Of a stretch of 64,000 nucleotides of DNA, positions 13,563 through 27,779 are shown in pieces. Position numbers and translations under genes: made by a program. The first letter of the stretch is position 1. Every line of letters begins with the position of its first letter. The stretch comes from Amaranthus tricolor (taxonomy: Eukaryota > Streptophyta > Magnoliopsida > Caryophyllales > Amaranthaceae): the NCBI RefSeq assembly GCF_026212465.1, contig NC_080048.1, positions 20,678,160 to 20,742,159 of the forward strand, given 5' to 3'. The notes under the pieces are model-generated. The model had not been told where the DNA came from. It did no database searches and saw nothing but the letters and a program-made list of their open reading frames with translations.

Positions 13563-15632
13563 AGTGTCATGTGTCAAGTTTCGTGCAAAACAAACCAAGT
13601 TTGAGCTACTTTATGCGCGAAAGTCCAAAAAAAAGCGTAAAATACCCATAAATCGCAACTTAATACGAAATTTCTAGCATATGACAATGATTTTCAATTC
13701 TAACCACTTCAACACACTAATATATATCGAATAGTGTTGTGTGCCAAGTTTCGTGCAAAACAAACAAAGTTTGAGAGACTTTATGCGCGAACGTGAAAAA
13801 AATCTTAAAAAACCCATAAAATCGCAACTTAACACGAAATTTCTAACCTATGACTATGATTTTCAATTCTAACCACTTCAACCCAATAAAATATACCAAA
13901 TAATTTTGTATGATAAGTTTCGTGCAAAAACAAACCAAGTGTGAGCTACATTATGCGCGAAAGAGCAAAGAAACCTTAAAAACCCATAAAATCGCCACTT
14001 AACACGTAATTTCTAGCGTATGACAATGATTTTAAATTCTAACTTGATTTTAAATTCTAACCACTTCAACACAATAACATATACCAAATAATATGTGTGC
14101 AAAGTTTCGTGCAAAACAAACCAACTTCAATCTACTTTATGCGAGAAAGTGCAAAAAAAGCTTAAAGAACCAGAAAAATCGCAACTTAACACGAAATTTA
14201 TAGCATATGACTATAATTTTCAGTTCTAACCACTTCAACACACTAATATATATCGAATAGTATTGTGTGCCAAGTGTCGAGCAAAACAAACCAAGTTTGA
14301 GCTACTTTATGCGCGAAAGAGCCAAAAAAGCTTAAAAACCCATAAAATCGCAACTTAAAACATAATATCTAGCATATGACTATGATTTTCAATTTGAAAC
14401 ACTTCAAAACAATAATATATACCAAATAGTGTCGTGTGCCAAGTTTCGTGCAAAACAAACCAAGTTTGAGCTACTTTATGCGTGAAAGTGCAAAAAAAGC
14501 GTAAAAAACCCACAAAATCATAACTTAACACGAAATTTCTAGCATATGACTATGATTTTCAATTCTAACCACTTCAACACATTAATATATACCAAATAGT
14601 GTCATGTGTCAAGTTTCGTGCAAAACAAACCAAGTTTGAGCTACTTAATGCGCAAAAGTCCAAAAAAGCGTAAAATACCCATAAATCGCAACTTAATACG
14701 AAATTTCTAGCATATGATGATGATTTTCAATTCTAACCACTTCAACACACTAATATATATCGAATAGTGTTGTGTGCCAAGTTTCGTGCAAAACAAACAA
14801 AGTTTGAGAGACTTTATGCGCGAACGTGAAAAAAATCTTTAAAAACCCATAAAATCGCAACTTAACACGAAATTTCTAGCCTATGACTATGATTTTCAAT
14901 TCTAACCACTTCAACCCAATAAAATATACCAAATAATTTTGTATGATAAATTTCGTGCAAAAACTAACCAAGTGTGAGCTACGTTATGCGCGAAAGAGCA
15001 AAGAAACCTTAAAAACCCATAAAATCGCCACTTAACACGTAATTTCTAGCGTATGACAATGATTTTAAATTCTAACTTGATTTTAAAATTCTAACCACTT
15101 CAACACAATAACATATACCAAATAATATGTGTGCAAAGTTTCGTCAAAACAAAACAACTTCAATCTACTTTATGCGAGGAAAGTGCAAAAAAAGCTTAAA
15201 GAACCCAAAAAATCGCAACTTAACACGAAATTTCTAGCATATGACTATAATTTTCAGTTCTAACCACTTCAACACACTAATATATATCGAATAGTATTGT
15301 GTGCCAAGTTTCGAGCAAAACAAACCAAGTTTGAGCTACTTTATGCGCGAAAGAGCCAAAAAAGCTTAAAAAACCCATAAAATCGCAACTTAAAACATAA
15401 TATCTAGCATATGACTATGATTTTCAATTCTAAACACTTCAAAACAATAATATATACCAAATAGTGTCGTGTGCCAAGTTTCGTGCAAAACAAACCAAGT
15501 TGAGCTACTTTATGCGTGAAAGTGCAAAAAAAGCGTAAAAAAACCCCATAAAATCGTAACTTAACACGAAATTTCTAGCATATGACTATGATTTTCAATT
15601 CTAACCACTTTAACACATTAATATATACCAAA
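13563..15632 (+). repeat. Six-monomer HOR, about 1.03 kb, two tandem copies
   Basis: The variant AGTGTCATGTGTCAAG occurs at 13563, 14598 and 15632, spacings of 1035 and 1034 bp. That equals six monomers plus the extra 18-bp microrepeat. The same six-mer recurs in segment B, where the GATGATGATTTTC variant is repeated about 1020 bp apart (24841 and 25861). Confidence 0.85.
14027..14062 (+). repeat. 18-bp tandem microduplication inside a monomer
   Basis: An 18-bp segment beginning TGATTTTAAATTCTAAC is present twice in direct tandem (14027-14044 and 14045-14062), lengthening one monomer to about 187 bp. The same doubled form recurs in most copies of this monomer in block 2 and marks one position of the 1.03-kb HOR. 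Confidence 0.9.
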
Positions 15633-18600
15633 TAGTGTCATGTGTCAAGTTTCGTGCAAAACAAACCAAGTTTGAGCTACTTTATGCGCGAAAGTCCAAA
15701 AAAAGCGTACAATACCCATAAATCGCAACTTAATACGAAATTTCTAGCATATGACGATGATTTTAAATTCTAACCACTTCAACACACTAATATATATCGA
15801 ATAGTGTTGTGTGCCAAGTTTCGTGCAAAACAAACAAAGTTTGAGAGACTTTATGCGCGAACGTGAAAAAAATCTTAAAAAACCCATAAAATCGCAACTT
15901 ACACGAAATTTCTAGCATATGACTATCATTTTAAATTTTAACCACTTCAATACACTATTATATATCGAATAGTGTTGTGTTCCAAGTTTCGTGCAAAACA
16001 AACAAAGTTTGAGTTACTTTATGCGCGAAAGTGCCAAAAAGCTAAAAAAACCATAAAACCGCAACTTAACACGTAATATCTAGCATATGACTATGATTTT
16101 CATTTCTAACCACTTCAACACAATAATATATACCAAATAGTGTCGTGTGCCAAGTTAAAACAAACCAAGTTTGAGCTACTTTATGCGGGGAAAGTGGCCA
16201 AAAAGCTTAAAAACCCATAAAACCGCAACTTAACACGTAATTTCTAGCATATGACTATGATTTTCAATTCTAAACACTTCAAAACAATAATATATACGAA
16301 ATAGTGTTGTGTGTCAATATTAGTGCAAAACAAACAAAGCTTGGGTTACTTTATGCGCGAAAGTGCCAAAAAAGCTTAAAAATCCATAAAATCGCATTTT
16401 AACACGTAATTCTAGCATATGTCTATGATTTTCAATTCTAACCACTTCAACACAATAATATATACCAAATAGTGTTGTGTGTCAATATATTCGTGCAAAA
16501 CAAACCAAGCTTGAGTTACTTTATGCGCGACAGTGCAAAAAAAGCTTAAATACCCATAAAATCGCAACTTAACACTTGTTTTTTAACATATGACTATGAT
16601 TTTAAATTGTAACCACTTCAACACAATAATATATACCAAATAGTGTCGTTGTGCCAAGTTTCGTGAAAAACAAACCAAGTTTGACCTACTTTATGAGTGA
16701 AAGTGCAAAAAAAGTGTAAAAAACCCATAAAATCATAACTTAATACGAAATTTTTTAGCATATGACTATCATTTTCAATTTAAACACTTCAACACACAAA
16801 TATATATCGAATAGTGTTGTGTGCCATGTTTCGTTCAAAACAAACCGAGTTTGTGCAACTTTATGCGTGAAAGTGCCAAAAAAGCTTAAAAACCTATAAA
16901 ATCGCAACCTAACACGTAAATTCTAGCATATGACTATGATTTTCATTTATAACCACTTCAACACAATAATATATACCAAATAGTGTCGTGTCGAAGTGTT
17001 CGTACAAAATAAACCAAGTTTGAGCTACTTTAATGCGCGAAAGTGCAAAAAAAGCGTAAAAAACCCATAAAATCGCAACTTAACACGAAATTTCTAGCAT
17101 ATGACTATGATATTCAATTCTAACCACTTCAACCCAATAATAAGTGTGAGCTACGTTATGCGCGAAAGAGCAAAGAAACCATAAAAACCCTTAAAATCGC
17201 CACTTAACACGTAATTTCTAGCATATGACAATGATATTAAATTCTAACAACTTCAACACAATAATATATACCAAATAGTATGTGTGCAAGGTTTTCGGGC
17301 AAAACAAACCAACTTCAATCTACTTTATGCCAGAAAGTGCAAAAAAAGCGTAAAAAAACCCATAAAATCGCAACTTAACACGAAAGTTCTAGAATATGAC
17401 TATAATTTTCAGTTTTAATCACTTTCAACACACTAGTATATATCGAATAGTGTTGTGTGCCAAGTTTGAGCTACTTTTTGCTCGAAAGTGCCAAAAAAGC
17501 TTAAAAACCCATAAAATCGCAACTTAACACGTAATTTCTAACATATAACTATGATTTTCAATTCTAAACACCTCAAAACAATAATATATACCAAGTAGTG
17601 TCATGTGCCAAGTTTCGTGCAAAACAAACCAAGTTTGACCTACTTTATGCGCGAAAGTGCAAAAAAAGCGTAAAAAAACCATAAAATCGAATAGTAACTT
17701 AACACACTAATATATATCAAATAGTTTTGTGTGCCAAGTTTTGAGCAAAACAAACCAAGTTTGAGCTACTTTATGCGCGTAAGTGCAAAAAAAGCGTAAA
17801 AAAACCCTTAAAATCGCAACTTAACACGAAATTTCTAGCCTATGACTATGATTTTCAATTCTAACCTCTTCAACCCAATAAAATATACCAAATAATTTTG
17901 TATGATAAGTTTCGTGCAAAACAAACCAAGTGTGAGCTACGTTATGCGCGAAAGAGCAAAGAAACCTTAAAAACCCATAAAATCGCCACTTAACACGTAA
18001 TTTCTAGCGTATGACAATGATTTTAAATTCTAACTTGATTTTAAATTCTAACCACTTCAACACAATAACATATACCAAATAATATGTGTGAAAAGTTTCG
18101 TGCAAAACAAACCAACTTCAATCTACTTTATGCGAGAAAGTGCAAAAAAAGCTTAAAGAACCCAAAAAATCGCAACTTAACACGAAATTTCTAGCATATG
18201 ACTATAATTTTCAGTTCTAACCACTTCAACACACTAATATATATCGAATAGTATTGTGTGCCAAGTTTCGAGCAAAACAAACCAAGTTTGAGCTACTTAT
18301 GCGCGAAAGAGCCAAAAAAGCTTAAAAACCCATAAAATCGCAACTTAAAACATAATATCTAGCATATGACTATGATTTTCAATTCTAAACACTTCAAAAC
18401 AATAATATATACCAAATAGTGTCGAGTGCCAAGTTTCGTGCAAAACAAACCAAGTTTGAGCTACTTTATGCGCGAAAGTGCAAAAAAAGCGTAAAAAAAC
18501 CCATAAAATCGCAACTTAACACGAAATTTCTAGCATATGACTATGATTTTCAATTCTAACCACTTCAACCCAATAATAAGTGTGAGCTACGTTATGCGCG

Positions 18601-21600
18601 AAAGAGCAAAGAAACCATAAAACCCCTTAAAATCGCCACTTAACACGTAATTTCTAGCATATGACAATGATATTAAATTCTAACAACTTTCAACACAATA
18701 ATATATACCAAATAGTATGTGTGCCCACATGGTTTCGGGCAAAACAAACCAACTTCAATCTACTTTATGCCAGAAAGTGCAAAAAAAGCGTAAAAAAACC
18801 CATAAAATCGCAACTTAACACGAAAGTTCTAGAATATGACTATAATTTTCAGTTTTAATCACTTCAACACACTAGTATATATCGAATAGTGTTGTGTGCC
18901 AAGTTTGAGCTACTTTTTGCTCGAAGTACCAAAAAAGCTTTAAAATCCATAAAATCGCAACTTAACACGTAATTTCTAGCATATGACTATGATTTTCAAT
19001 TCTAAACACCTCAAAACAATAATATATACCAAGTAGTGTCATGTGCCAAGTTTCGTGCAAAACAAACCAAGTTACTTTATGCGCGAAAGTGCAAAAAAAG
19101 CGTAAAAAAAACCATAAAATCGAATAGTAACTTAACACACTAATATATATCAAATAGTTTTGTGTGCCAAGTTTTGAGCAAAACAAACCAAGTTTGAGCT
19201 ACTTTATGCGCGTAAGTGCAAAAAAAGCGTAAAAAACCCTTAAAATCGCAACTTAACACGAAATTTCTAGCCTATGACTATGATTTTCAATTCTAACCAC
19301 TTCAACCCAATAAAATATACCAAATAATTTTTTATGATAAGTTTCGTGCAAAACAAACCAAGTGTGAGCTACGTTATGCGCGAAAGAGCAAAAAAACCTT
19401 AAAAACCCATAAAATCGCCACTTAACACGTAATTTCTAGCGTATGACAATGATTTTAAATTCTAACTTGATTTTAAATTCTAACCACTTCAACACAATAA
19501 CATATACCAAATAATATGTGTGCAAAGTTTCGTGCAAAACAAACCAACTTCAATCTACTTTATGCGAGAAAGTGCAAAAAAAGCTTAAAGAACCCAAAAA
19601 ATCGCAACTTAACACGAAATTTCTAGCATATGACTATAATTTTCAGTTCTAACCACTTCAACACACTAATATATATCGAATAGTATTGTGTGCCAAGTTT
19701 CGAGCAAAACAAACCAAGTTTGAGCTACTTTATGCGCGAAAGAGCCAAAAAAGCTTAAAAACCCATAAAATCGCAACTTAAAACATAATATCTAGCATAT
19801 GACTATGATTTTCAATTGTAAACACTTCAAAACAATAATATATACCAAATAGTGTCGGGTGTGCCAAGTTTCGTGCAAAACAAACCAAGTTTGAGCTACT
19901 TTATGCGTGAAAGTGCAAAAAAAGCGTAAAAAAACCGATAAAATCGTAACTTAACACGAAATTTCTAGCATATGACTATGATTTTTCAATTCTAAATAAT
20001 TCAACACATTAATATATACCAAATAGTGTCATGTGTCATGTTTCGTGCAAAACAAACCAAGTTTTGAGCTACTTTATGTGCGAAAGTCCAAAAAAAACGT
20101 AAAATACCCATAAATCGCAACTTAATACGAAATTTCTAGCATATGACGATGAATTTCAATTCTAACCACTTCAACACACTAATATATATCGAATAGTGTT
20201 GTGTGCCAAGTTTCGTGCAAACAAACAAAGTTTGAGTTACTTTATGCGCGAAAGTGCCAAAAAAGCTAAAAAAACCCATAAAATCGCACTTAACACGTAA
20301 TATCTAGCATATGACTATGATTTTCATTTCTAACCACTTCAACACAATAATATATACCAAATAGTGTCGTGTGCCAAGTTTCGTGCAAAACAAACCAAGT
20401 TTGAGCTACATTATGCGGGAAAGTGCCAAAAAGCTTAAAAACCCATAAAATCGCAACTTAACACGTAATTTCTAGCATATGACTATGATTTTCAATTCTA
20501 AACACTTCAAAACAATAATATATACGAAATAGTGTTGTGTGTCAATATTAGTGCAAAACAAACAAAGTTTGGGTTACTTTATGCGCTAAAGTGCCAAAAA
20601 AGCTTAGAAACCCATAAAATCGCATCTTAACACGTAATTTCTAGCATATGAATATGATTTTCAATTCTAACCACTTAAACACAATAATATATACCAAAAA
20701 GTGTTGTGTGTCAATATTCATGCAAAACAAACCAAGCTTGAGTTACTTTATGCGCGAAAGTGCCAAAAACGCTTAAAAATCCATAAAATCGCAACTTAAC
20801 ACGTGATTTTCTAACATATGACTATGATTTTGAATTGTAACCACTTCAACACAATAATATATACCATATAGTGTCGTGTGCCATGTTTCGTGCAAAACAA
20901 ACCAAGTTTGACCTACTTTATGCGCGAAAGTGAAAAAAAAGCATAAAAAACCCATAAAATCGCAACTTAACACGAAATTTCTAGCATATGACTACGATTT
21001 TCAATTCTAACCACTTCAACCCAATAATATATAACAAATAGTGTTGTATGATAAAGTTTTGTGCAAAACAAACCAAGTGTGAGCTACGTTATGCGCGAAA
21101 GAGCAAAGAAACCTTAAAAACCCATAAAATCGCCACTTAACACGTAATTTCTAGCGTATGACAATGATTTTAAATTCTAACATGATTTTTAAATTCTAAC
21201 ATGATTTTAAATTCTAACCACTTCAACAGAATAATACATACCAAATAGTGTCGTGGTGCCAAGTTTCGTGCAAAACAAACCAAGTTTGAGCTACTTTATG
21301 TACGAAAGTGCCAAAAAAGCTTAAAAACCCATTAAATCGCAACTTAACACGTAACTTCTAGCATATGACTATGATTTTCAATTCTTAAACACTTCAAACA
21401 ATAAATTATACCAAATAGTGTTGTGTGTCAATATTAGTGCAAAACAAACAAAGCTTGGGTTACTTTATGCGCGAAAGTGCCAAAAAAGCTTAAAAATCCA
21501 TAAAATCGCATCTTAACACGTAATTTCTAGCATATGTCTATGATTTTCCAATTCTAACCACTTCAACACAATAATATATACCAAATAGTGTTGTGTGTCA

Positions 21601-23555
21601 ATATATTCGTGCAAAACAAACCAAGCTTGAGTTACTTTATGCGCGACAGTGCAAAAAAAGCTTAAATACCCATAAAATCGCAACTTAACACTTGATTTCT
21701 AACATATGACTATGATTTTCAATTGTAACCCACTTCAACACAATAATATATACCAAATAGTGTCGTGTGCCAAGTTTCGTGCAAAACAAACCAAGTTTGA
21801 CCTACTTATGAGCGAAAGTGCAAAAAAAGTGTAAAAAACCCATAAAATCGTAACTTAACACGAAATTTTTAGCATATGACTATCATTTTCAATTTTAAAC
21901 ACTTCAACACACAAATATATATCAAATAGTGTTGTGTGCCATGTTTCGTTCAAAACAAACCGAGTTTGTGCAACTTTATGCGTGAAAATGCCAAAAAAGC
22001 TTAAAAACCTATAAAATCGCAACCTAACACGTAAATTCTAGCATATGACTATGATTTTCATTTATAACCACTCCAACACAATAATATATACCAAATAGTG
22101 TCCGGGTGTGCGAAGTTTCGTACAAAATAAACCAAGTTTGAGCTACTTTATGCGCGAAAGTGCAAAAAAATCGTAAAAAACCCATAAAATCGCAACTTAA
22201 CACGAAATTTCTAGCATATGACTATGATATTCAATTCTAACCACTTCAACCCAATAATAAGTGTGAGCTACGTTATGCGCGAAAGAGCAAAGAAACCATA
22301 AAATCGCCACTTAACACGTAATTTCTAGCGTATGACAATGATTTTAAATTCTAACTTGATTTTAAATTCTAACCACTTCAACACAATAACATATACCAAA
22401 TAATATGTGTGCAAAGTTTCGTGCAAAACAAACCAACTTCAATCTACTTTATGCGAGAAAGTGCAAAAAAAGCGTAAAAAACCCATAAAATCGCAACTTA
22501 AACACGAAAGTTCTAGAATATGACTATAATTTTCAGTTTTAATCACTTCAACACACTAATATATATCGAATAGTGTTGTGTGCCAAGTTGAGCTACTTTT
22601 TTGCTCGAAAGTGCCAAAAAAGCTTAAAAACCCATAAAATCGCAACTTAACACGTAATTTCTAACATATGACTATGATTTTCAATTCTAAACACCTCAAA
22701 ACAATAATATATACCAAGTAGTGTCATGTGCCAAGTTTCGTGCAAAAGAAACCAAGTTTGACCTACTTCATGCGCGAAAGTGCAAAAAAAGCGTAAAAAA
22801 ACCATAAAATCGAATAGTAACTTAACACACTAATATATATCGAATAGTTTTGTGTGCCAAGTTTTGAGCAAAACAAACCAAGTTTGAGCTACTTTATGCG
22901 CGTAAGTGCAAAAAAAGCGGTAAAAAACCCTTAAAATCGTAACTTAACTTGAATTTTTAGCATATGACTATCATTTCAATTTTAACCACTTCAACACACT
23001 AATATATATCGAATAGTGTTGTGTGCCAAGTTTTGAATAAAACAAACCAAGTTTGAGATACTTTATGCGCGAAAGTGCCAAAAAAGCTTAAAAACCATAA
23101 AATCACAATTTAACACGTAATTTTGTAGCATAAGACCATGATTTTAAATTCTATACACTTCAAAACAATAATATATACCAATAGTGTGGTGTGCCAAGTA
23201 TCGTGGAATACAAACCAAGCTTGAGCTACTTTATGCGCGAAAGTGCAAAAAAAGCCTAAAATCCAATAAAATCGCATTTTAACACATAATTTCAAGCATA
23301 TGACTATGATTTTCAATTCTAACCACTTCAACACAATAATAAATACCAAATAGTGTTGTGTGTCAATATTCGTGCACAACAAACCAAAGCTTGAGTTACT
23401 TTATGCGCGAAAGTGCCAAAGAAGGTTAAAAACCCATAAATCGCAACTTAACACGTGATTTCTAAGATATGACTATGATTTTCAATTGTAACCATTTCAA
23501 CACAATAATATATACCAAATAGTGTTGTGTGCCATGTTTCGTGCAAAACAAACCA

Positions 23556-26500
23556 AGTTTGAGCTACTTTATGCGTGAAAGTGCAAAAAAAGCGTAAAAA
23601 ACCCATAAAATCGTAACTTAACACGAAATTTCTTGCATATGACTATGATTTTCAATTCTAACCACTTTAACACATTAATATATACCAAATAGTGTCATGT
23701 GTCAAGGTTTCGTGCAAAACAAACCATGTTTGAGCTACTTTATGCGCGAAAGTCCAAAAAAAGCGTAAAATACCCATAAATCGCAACTTAATACGAATTT
23801 CTAGCATATGACGATGATTTTCAATTCTAACCACTTCAACACACTAATATATATCGAATAGTGTTGTGTGCCAAGTTTCGTGCAAAACAAACAAAGTTTG
23901 AGAGACTTTATGCGCGAACGTGAAAAAAATCTTAAAAAACGCATAAAATCGCAACTTAACACGAAATTTCTAACCTATGACTATGATTTTCAATTCTAAC
24001 CACTTCAACCCCAATAAAATATACCAAATAATTTTGTATGATAAGTTTCGTGCAAAACAAACCAAGTGCGAGCTACATTATGCGCGAAAGAGCAAAGAAA
24101 CCTTAAAAACCCATAAAATCGCCACTTAACACGTAATTTCTAGCGTATGACAATGATTTTAAATTCTAACTTGATTTTAAATCTAACCACTTCAACACAA
24201 TAACATATACCAAATAATATGTGTGCAAAGTTTCGTGCAAAACAAACCAACTTCAATCTACTTTATGCGAGAAAGTGCAAAAAAAGCTTAAAGAACCAGA
24301 AAAATCGCAACTTAACACGAAATTTATAGCATATGACTATAATTTTCAGTTCTAACCACTTCAACACACTAATATATATCGAATAGTATTGTGTGCCAAG
24401 TGTCGAGCAAAACAAACCAAGTTTGAGCTACTTTATGCGCGAAAGAGCCAAAAAAGCTTAAAAACCCATAAAATCGCAACTTAAAACATATATCTAGCAT
24501 ATGACTATGATTTTCAATTTGAAACACTTCAAAACAATAATATATACCAAATAGTGTCGGTGTGCCAAGTTTCGTGCAAAACAAACAAAGTTTGAGCTAC
24601 TTTATGCGTGAAAGTGCAAAAAAAGCGTAAAAAACCCACAAAATCGTAACTTAACACGAAATTTCTAGCATATGACTATGATTTTCAATTCTAACCACTT
24701 CAACACATTAATATATACCAAATAGTGTCATGTGTCAAGTTTCGTGCAAAACAAACCAAGTTTGAGCTACTTAATGCGCGAAAGTCCAAAAAAAGCGTAA
24801 AATACCCATAAATCGCAACTTAATACGAAATTTCTAGCATATGATGATGATTTTCAATTCTAACAACTTCAACACACTAATATATATCGAATAGTGTTGT
24901 GTGCCAAGTTTCGTGCAAAACAAACAAAGTTTGAGAGACTTTATGCGCGAACGTGAAAAAAATCTTAAAAAACCCATAAAATCGCAACTTAACACGAAAT
25001 TTCTAACCTATGACTATGATTTTCAATTCTAACCACTTCAACCCAATAAAATATACCAAATAATTTTGTATGATAAGTTTCGTGCAAAACAAACCAAGTG
25101 TGAGCTACATTATGCGCGAAAGAGCAAAGAAACCTTAAAAACCCATAAAATCGCCACTTAACACGTAATTTCTAGCGTATGACAATGATTTTAAATTCTA
25201 ACTTGATTTTAAATTCTAACCACTTCAACACATAACATATACCAAATAATATGTGTGCAAAGTTTCGTGCAAAAACAAACCAACTTCAATCTACTTTATG
25301 CGAGAAAGTGCAAAAAAAGCTTAAGAACCAGAAAAAATCGCAACTTTACCACGAAATTTATAGCATATGACTATAATTTTCAGTTCTAACCACTTCAACA
25401 CACTAATATATATCGAATAGTATTGTGTGCCAAGTGTCGAGCAAACAAACCAAGTTTGAGCTACTTTATGCGGCGAAAGAGCCAAAAAAGTTTTAAAAAC
25501 CCATAAAATCGCAACTTAAAACATAATATCTAGCATATGACTATGATTTTCAATTTGAAACACTTCAAAACAATAATATATACCAAATAGTGTCGTGTGC
25601 CAAGTTTCGTGCAAAACAAACCAAGTTTGAGCTACTTTATGCGTGAAAGTGCAAAAAAAGCGTAAAAAACCCACAAAATCGTAACTTAACACGAAATTTC
25701 TAGCATATGACTATGATTTCAATTCTAACCACTTCAACACATTAATATATACCAAATAGTGTCATGTGTCAAGTTTCGTGCAAAACAAACCATGTTTGAG
25801 CTACTTAATGCGCGAAGTCCAAAAAAGCGTAAAATACCCATAAATCGCAACTTAATACGAAATTTCTAGCATATGATGATGATTTTCAATTCTAACCACT
25901 TCAACACACTAATATATATCGAATAGTGTTTGTGTGCCAAGTTCGTGCAAAACAAACAAAGTTGAGAGACTTTATGCGGCGAACGTGAAAAAAAATCTTT
26001 AAAAACCCATAAAATCGCAACTTAACACGAAATTTCTAGCCTATGACTATGATTTTCAATTCTAACCACTTCAACCCAATAAAATATACCAAATAATTTT
26101 GTATGATAAATTTCGTGCAAAACTAACCAAGTGTGAGCTACGTTATGCGCGAAAGAGCAAAGAAACCTTAAAAACCCATAAAATCGCCACTTAACACGTA
26201 ATTTCTAGCGTATGACAATGATTTTAAATTCTAACTTGATTTTAAATTCTAACCACTTCAACACAATAACATATACCAAATAATATGTGTGCAAAGTTTC
26301 GTCAAAACAAAACAACTTCAATCTACTTTATGCGAGAAAGTGCAAAAAAAAGCTTAAAGAACCCAAAAAATCGCAACTTAACACGAAATTTCTAGCATAT
26401 GACTATAATTTTCAGTTCTAACCACTTCAACACACTAATATATATCGAATAGTATTGTGTGCCAAGTTTCGAGCAAAACAAACCAAGTTTGAGCTACTTT

Positions 26501-27779
26501 ATGCGCGAAAGAGCCAAAAAAGCTTAAAAACCCATAAAATCGCAACTTAAAACATAATATCTAGCATATGACTATGATTTTCAATTCTAAACACTTCAAA
26601 ACAATAATATATACCAAATAGTGTCGTGTGCCAAGTTTCGTGCAAAACAAACCAAGTTTGAGCTACTTTATGCGTGAAAGTGCAAAAAAAGCGTAAAAAA
26701 CCCATAAAATCGTAACTTAACACGAAATTTCTAGCATATGACTATGATTTTCAATTCTAACCACTTTAACACATTAATATATACCAAATAGTGTCATGTG
26801 TCAAGTTTCGTGCAAAACAAACCAAGTTTGAGCTACTTTATGCGCGAAAGTCCAAACAAAGCGTAAAATACCCATAAATCGCAACTTAATACGAAATTTC
26901 TAGCATATGACGATGATTTTCAATTCTAACCACTTCAACACACTAATATATATCGAATAGTGTTGTGTGCCAAGTTTCGTGCAAAACAAACAAAGTTTGA
27001 GAGACTTTATGCGCGAACGTGAAAAAAATCTTAAAAAACCCATAAAATCGCAACTTAACACGAAATTTCTAGCATATGACTATCATTTTAAATTTTAACC
27101 ACTTCAACACACTAATATATATCGAGTAGTGTTGTGTGCCATGTTTCGTGCAAAACAGACCAAGTTTGAGCTACGTTATGCGCGAAAGTGCCAAAAAATC
27201 TTAAAAACCTAAAAATCGCAACCTAACACATAATTTCTAGCATATGAGTATGATTTTCATTTATAAACACTTCAACACAATAATATATACCAAATAGTGT
27301 CGTGTGCAAAGTTTCGTGCAAAACAAACCTAGTTTGAGCAACTTTATGCGCGAAAGTGCAAAAAAAAGCGTAAAAAACTCATAAAATCGCAACTTAACAC
27401 GAAATTTCTAGCGTATGACAATGATTTTAAATTCTAACTTGATTTTAAATTCTAACCACTTCAACACAATAACATATACCAAATAATATGTGTGCAAAGT
27501 TTCGTGCAAAACAAACCAACTTCAATCTACTTTATGCGAGAAAGTGCAAAAAAAGCTTAAAGAACCCAAAAAAATCGCAACTTAACACGAAATTTCTAGC
27601 ATATGACTATAATTTTCAGTTCTAACCACTTCAACACACTAATATATATCGAATAGTATTGTGTGCCAAGTTTCGAGCAAAACAAACCAAGTTTGAGCTA
27701 CTTTATGCGCGAAAGAGCCAAAAAAGCTTAAAAACCCATAAAATCGCAACTTAAAACATAATATCTAGCATATGACTAT
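23556..27779 (+). repeat. Rearranged satellite segment B between copies A and C
   Basis: This segment restarts with the same monomer series as the beginning of A (TTTCTTGCATATGAC at 13501, about 23629 and 27932). It contains an extra tandem turn of the six-mer (24841-25860), follows A again to about 27060, passes through about two monomers of a different kind, and returns to the six-mer before C begins. It looks like a product of repeated unequal exchange. Confidence 0.75.

Larger units (their letters stand above)
13348..23555 (+). repeat. Large duplicated segment, copy A
   Basis: From the first base after the gap this segment matches 27780 onward (offset 14432, rising to about 14590 after a small rearrangement). 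Matching continues to about 23555, where A moves into segment B while copy C continues differently. Shared private features include the three recurrent short monomers, the triple 18-bp microrepeat (about 21160-21220 and 35747-35800) and matching reverse-strand open frames at 18962-19186 and 33548-33772. Most A-to-C differences that I can see are one- or two-base indels in A. Confidence 0.88.
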
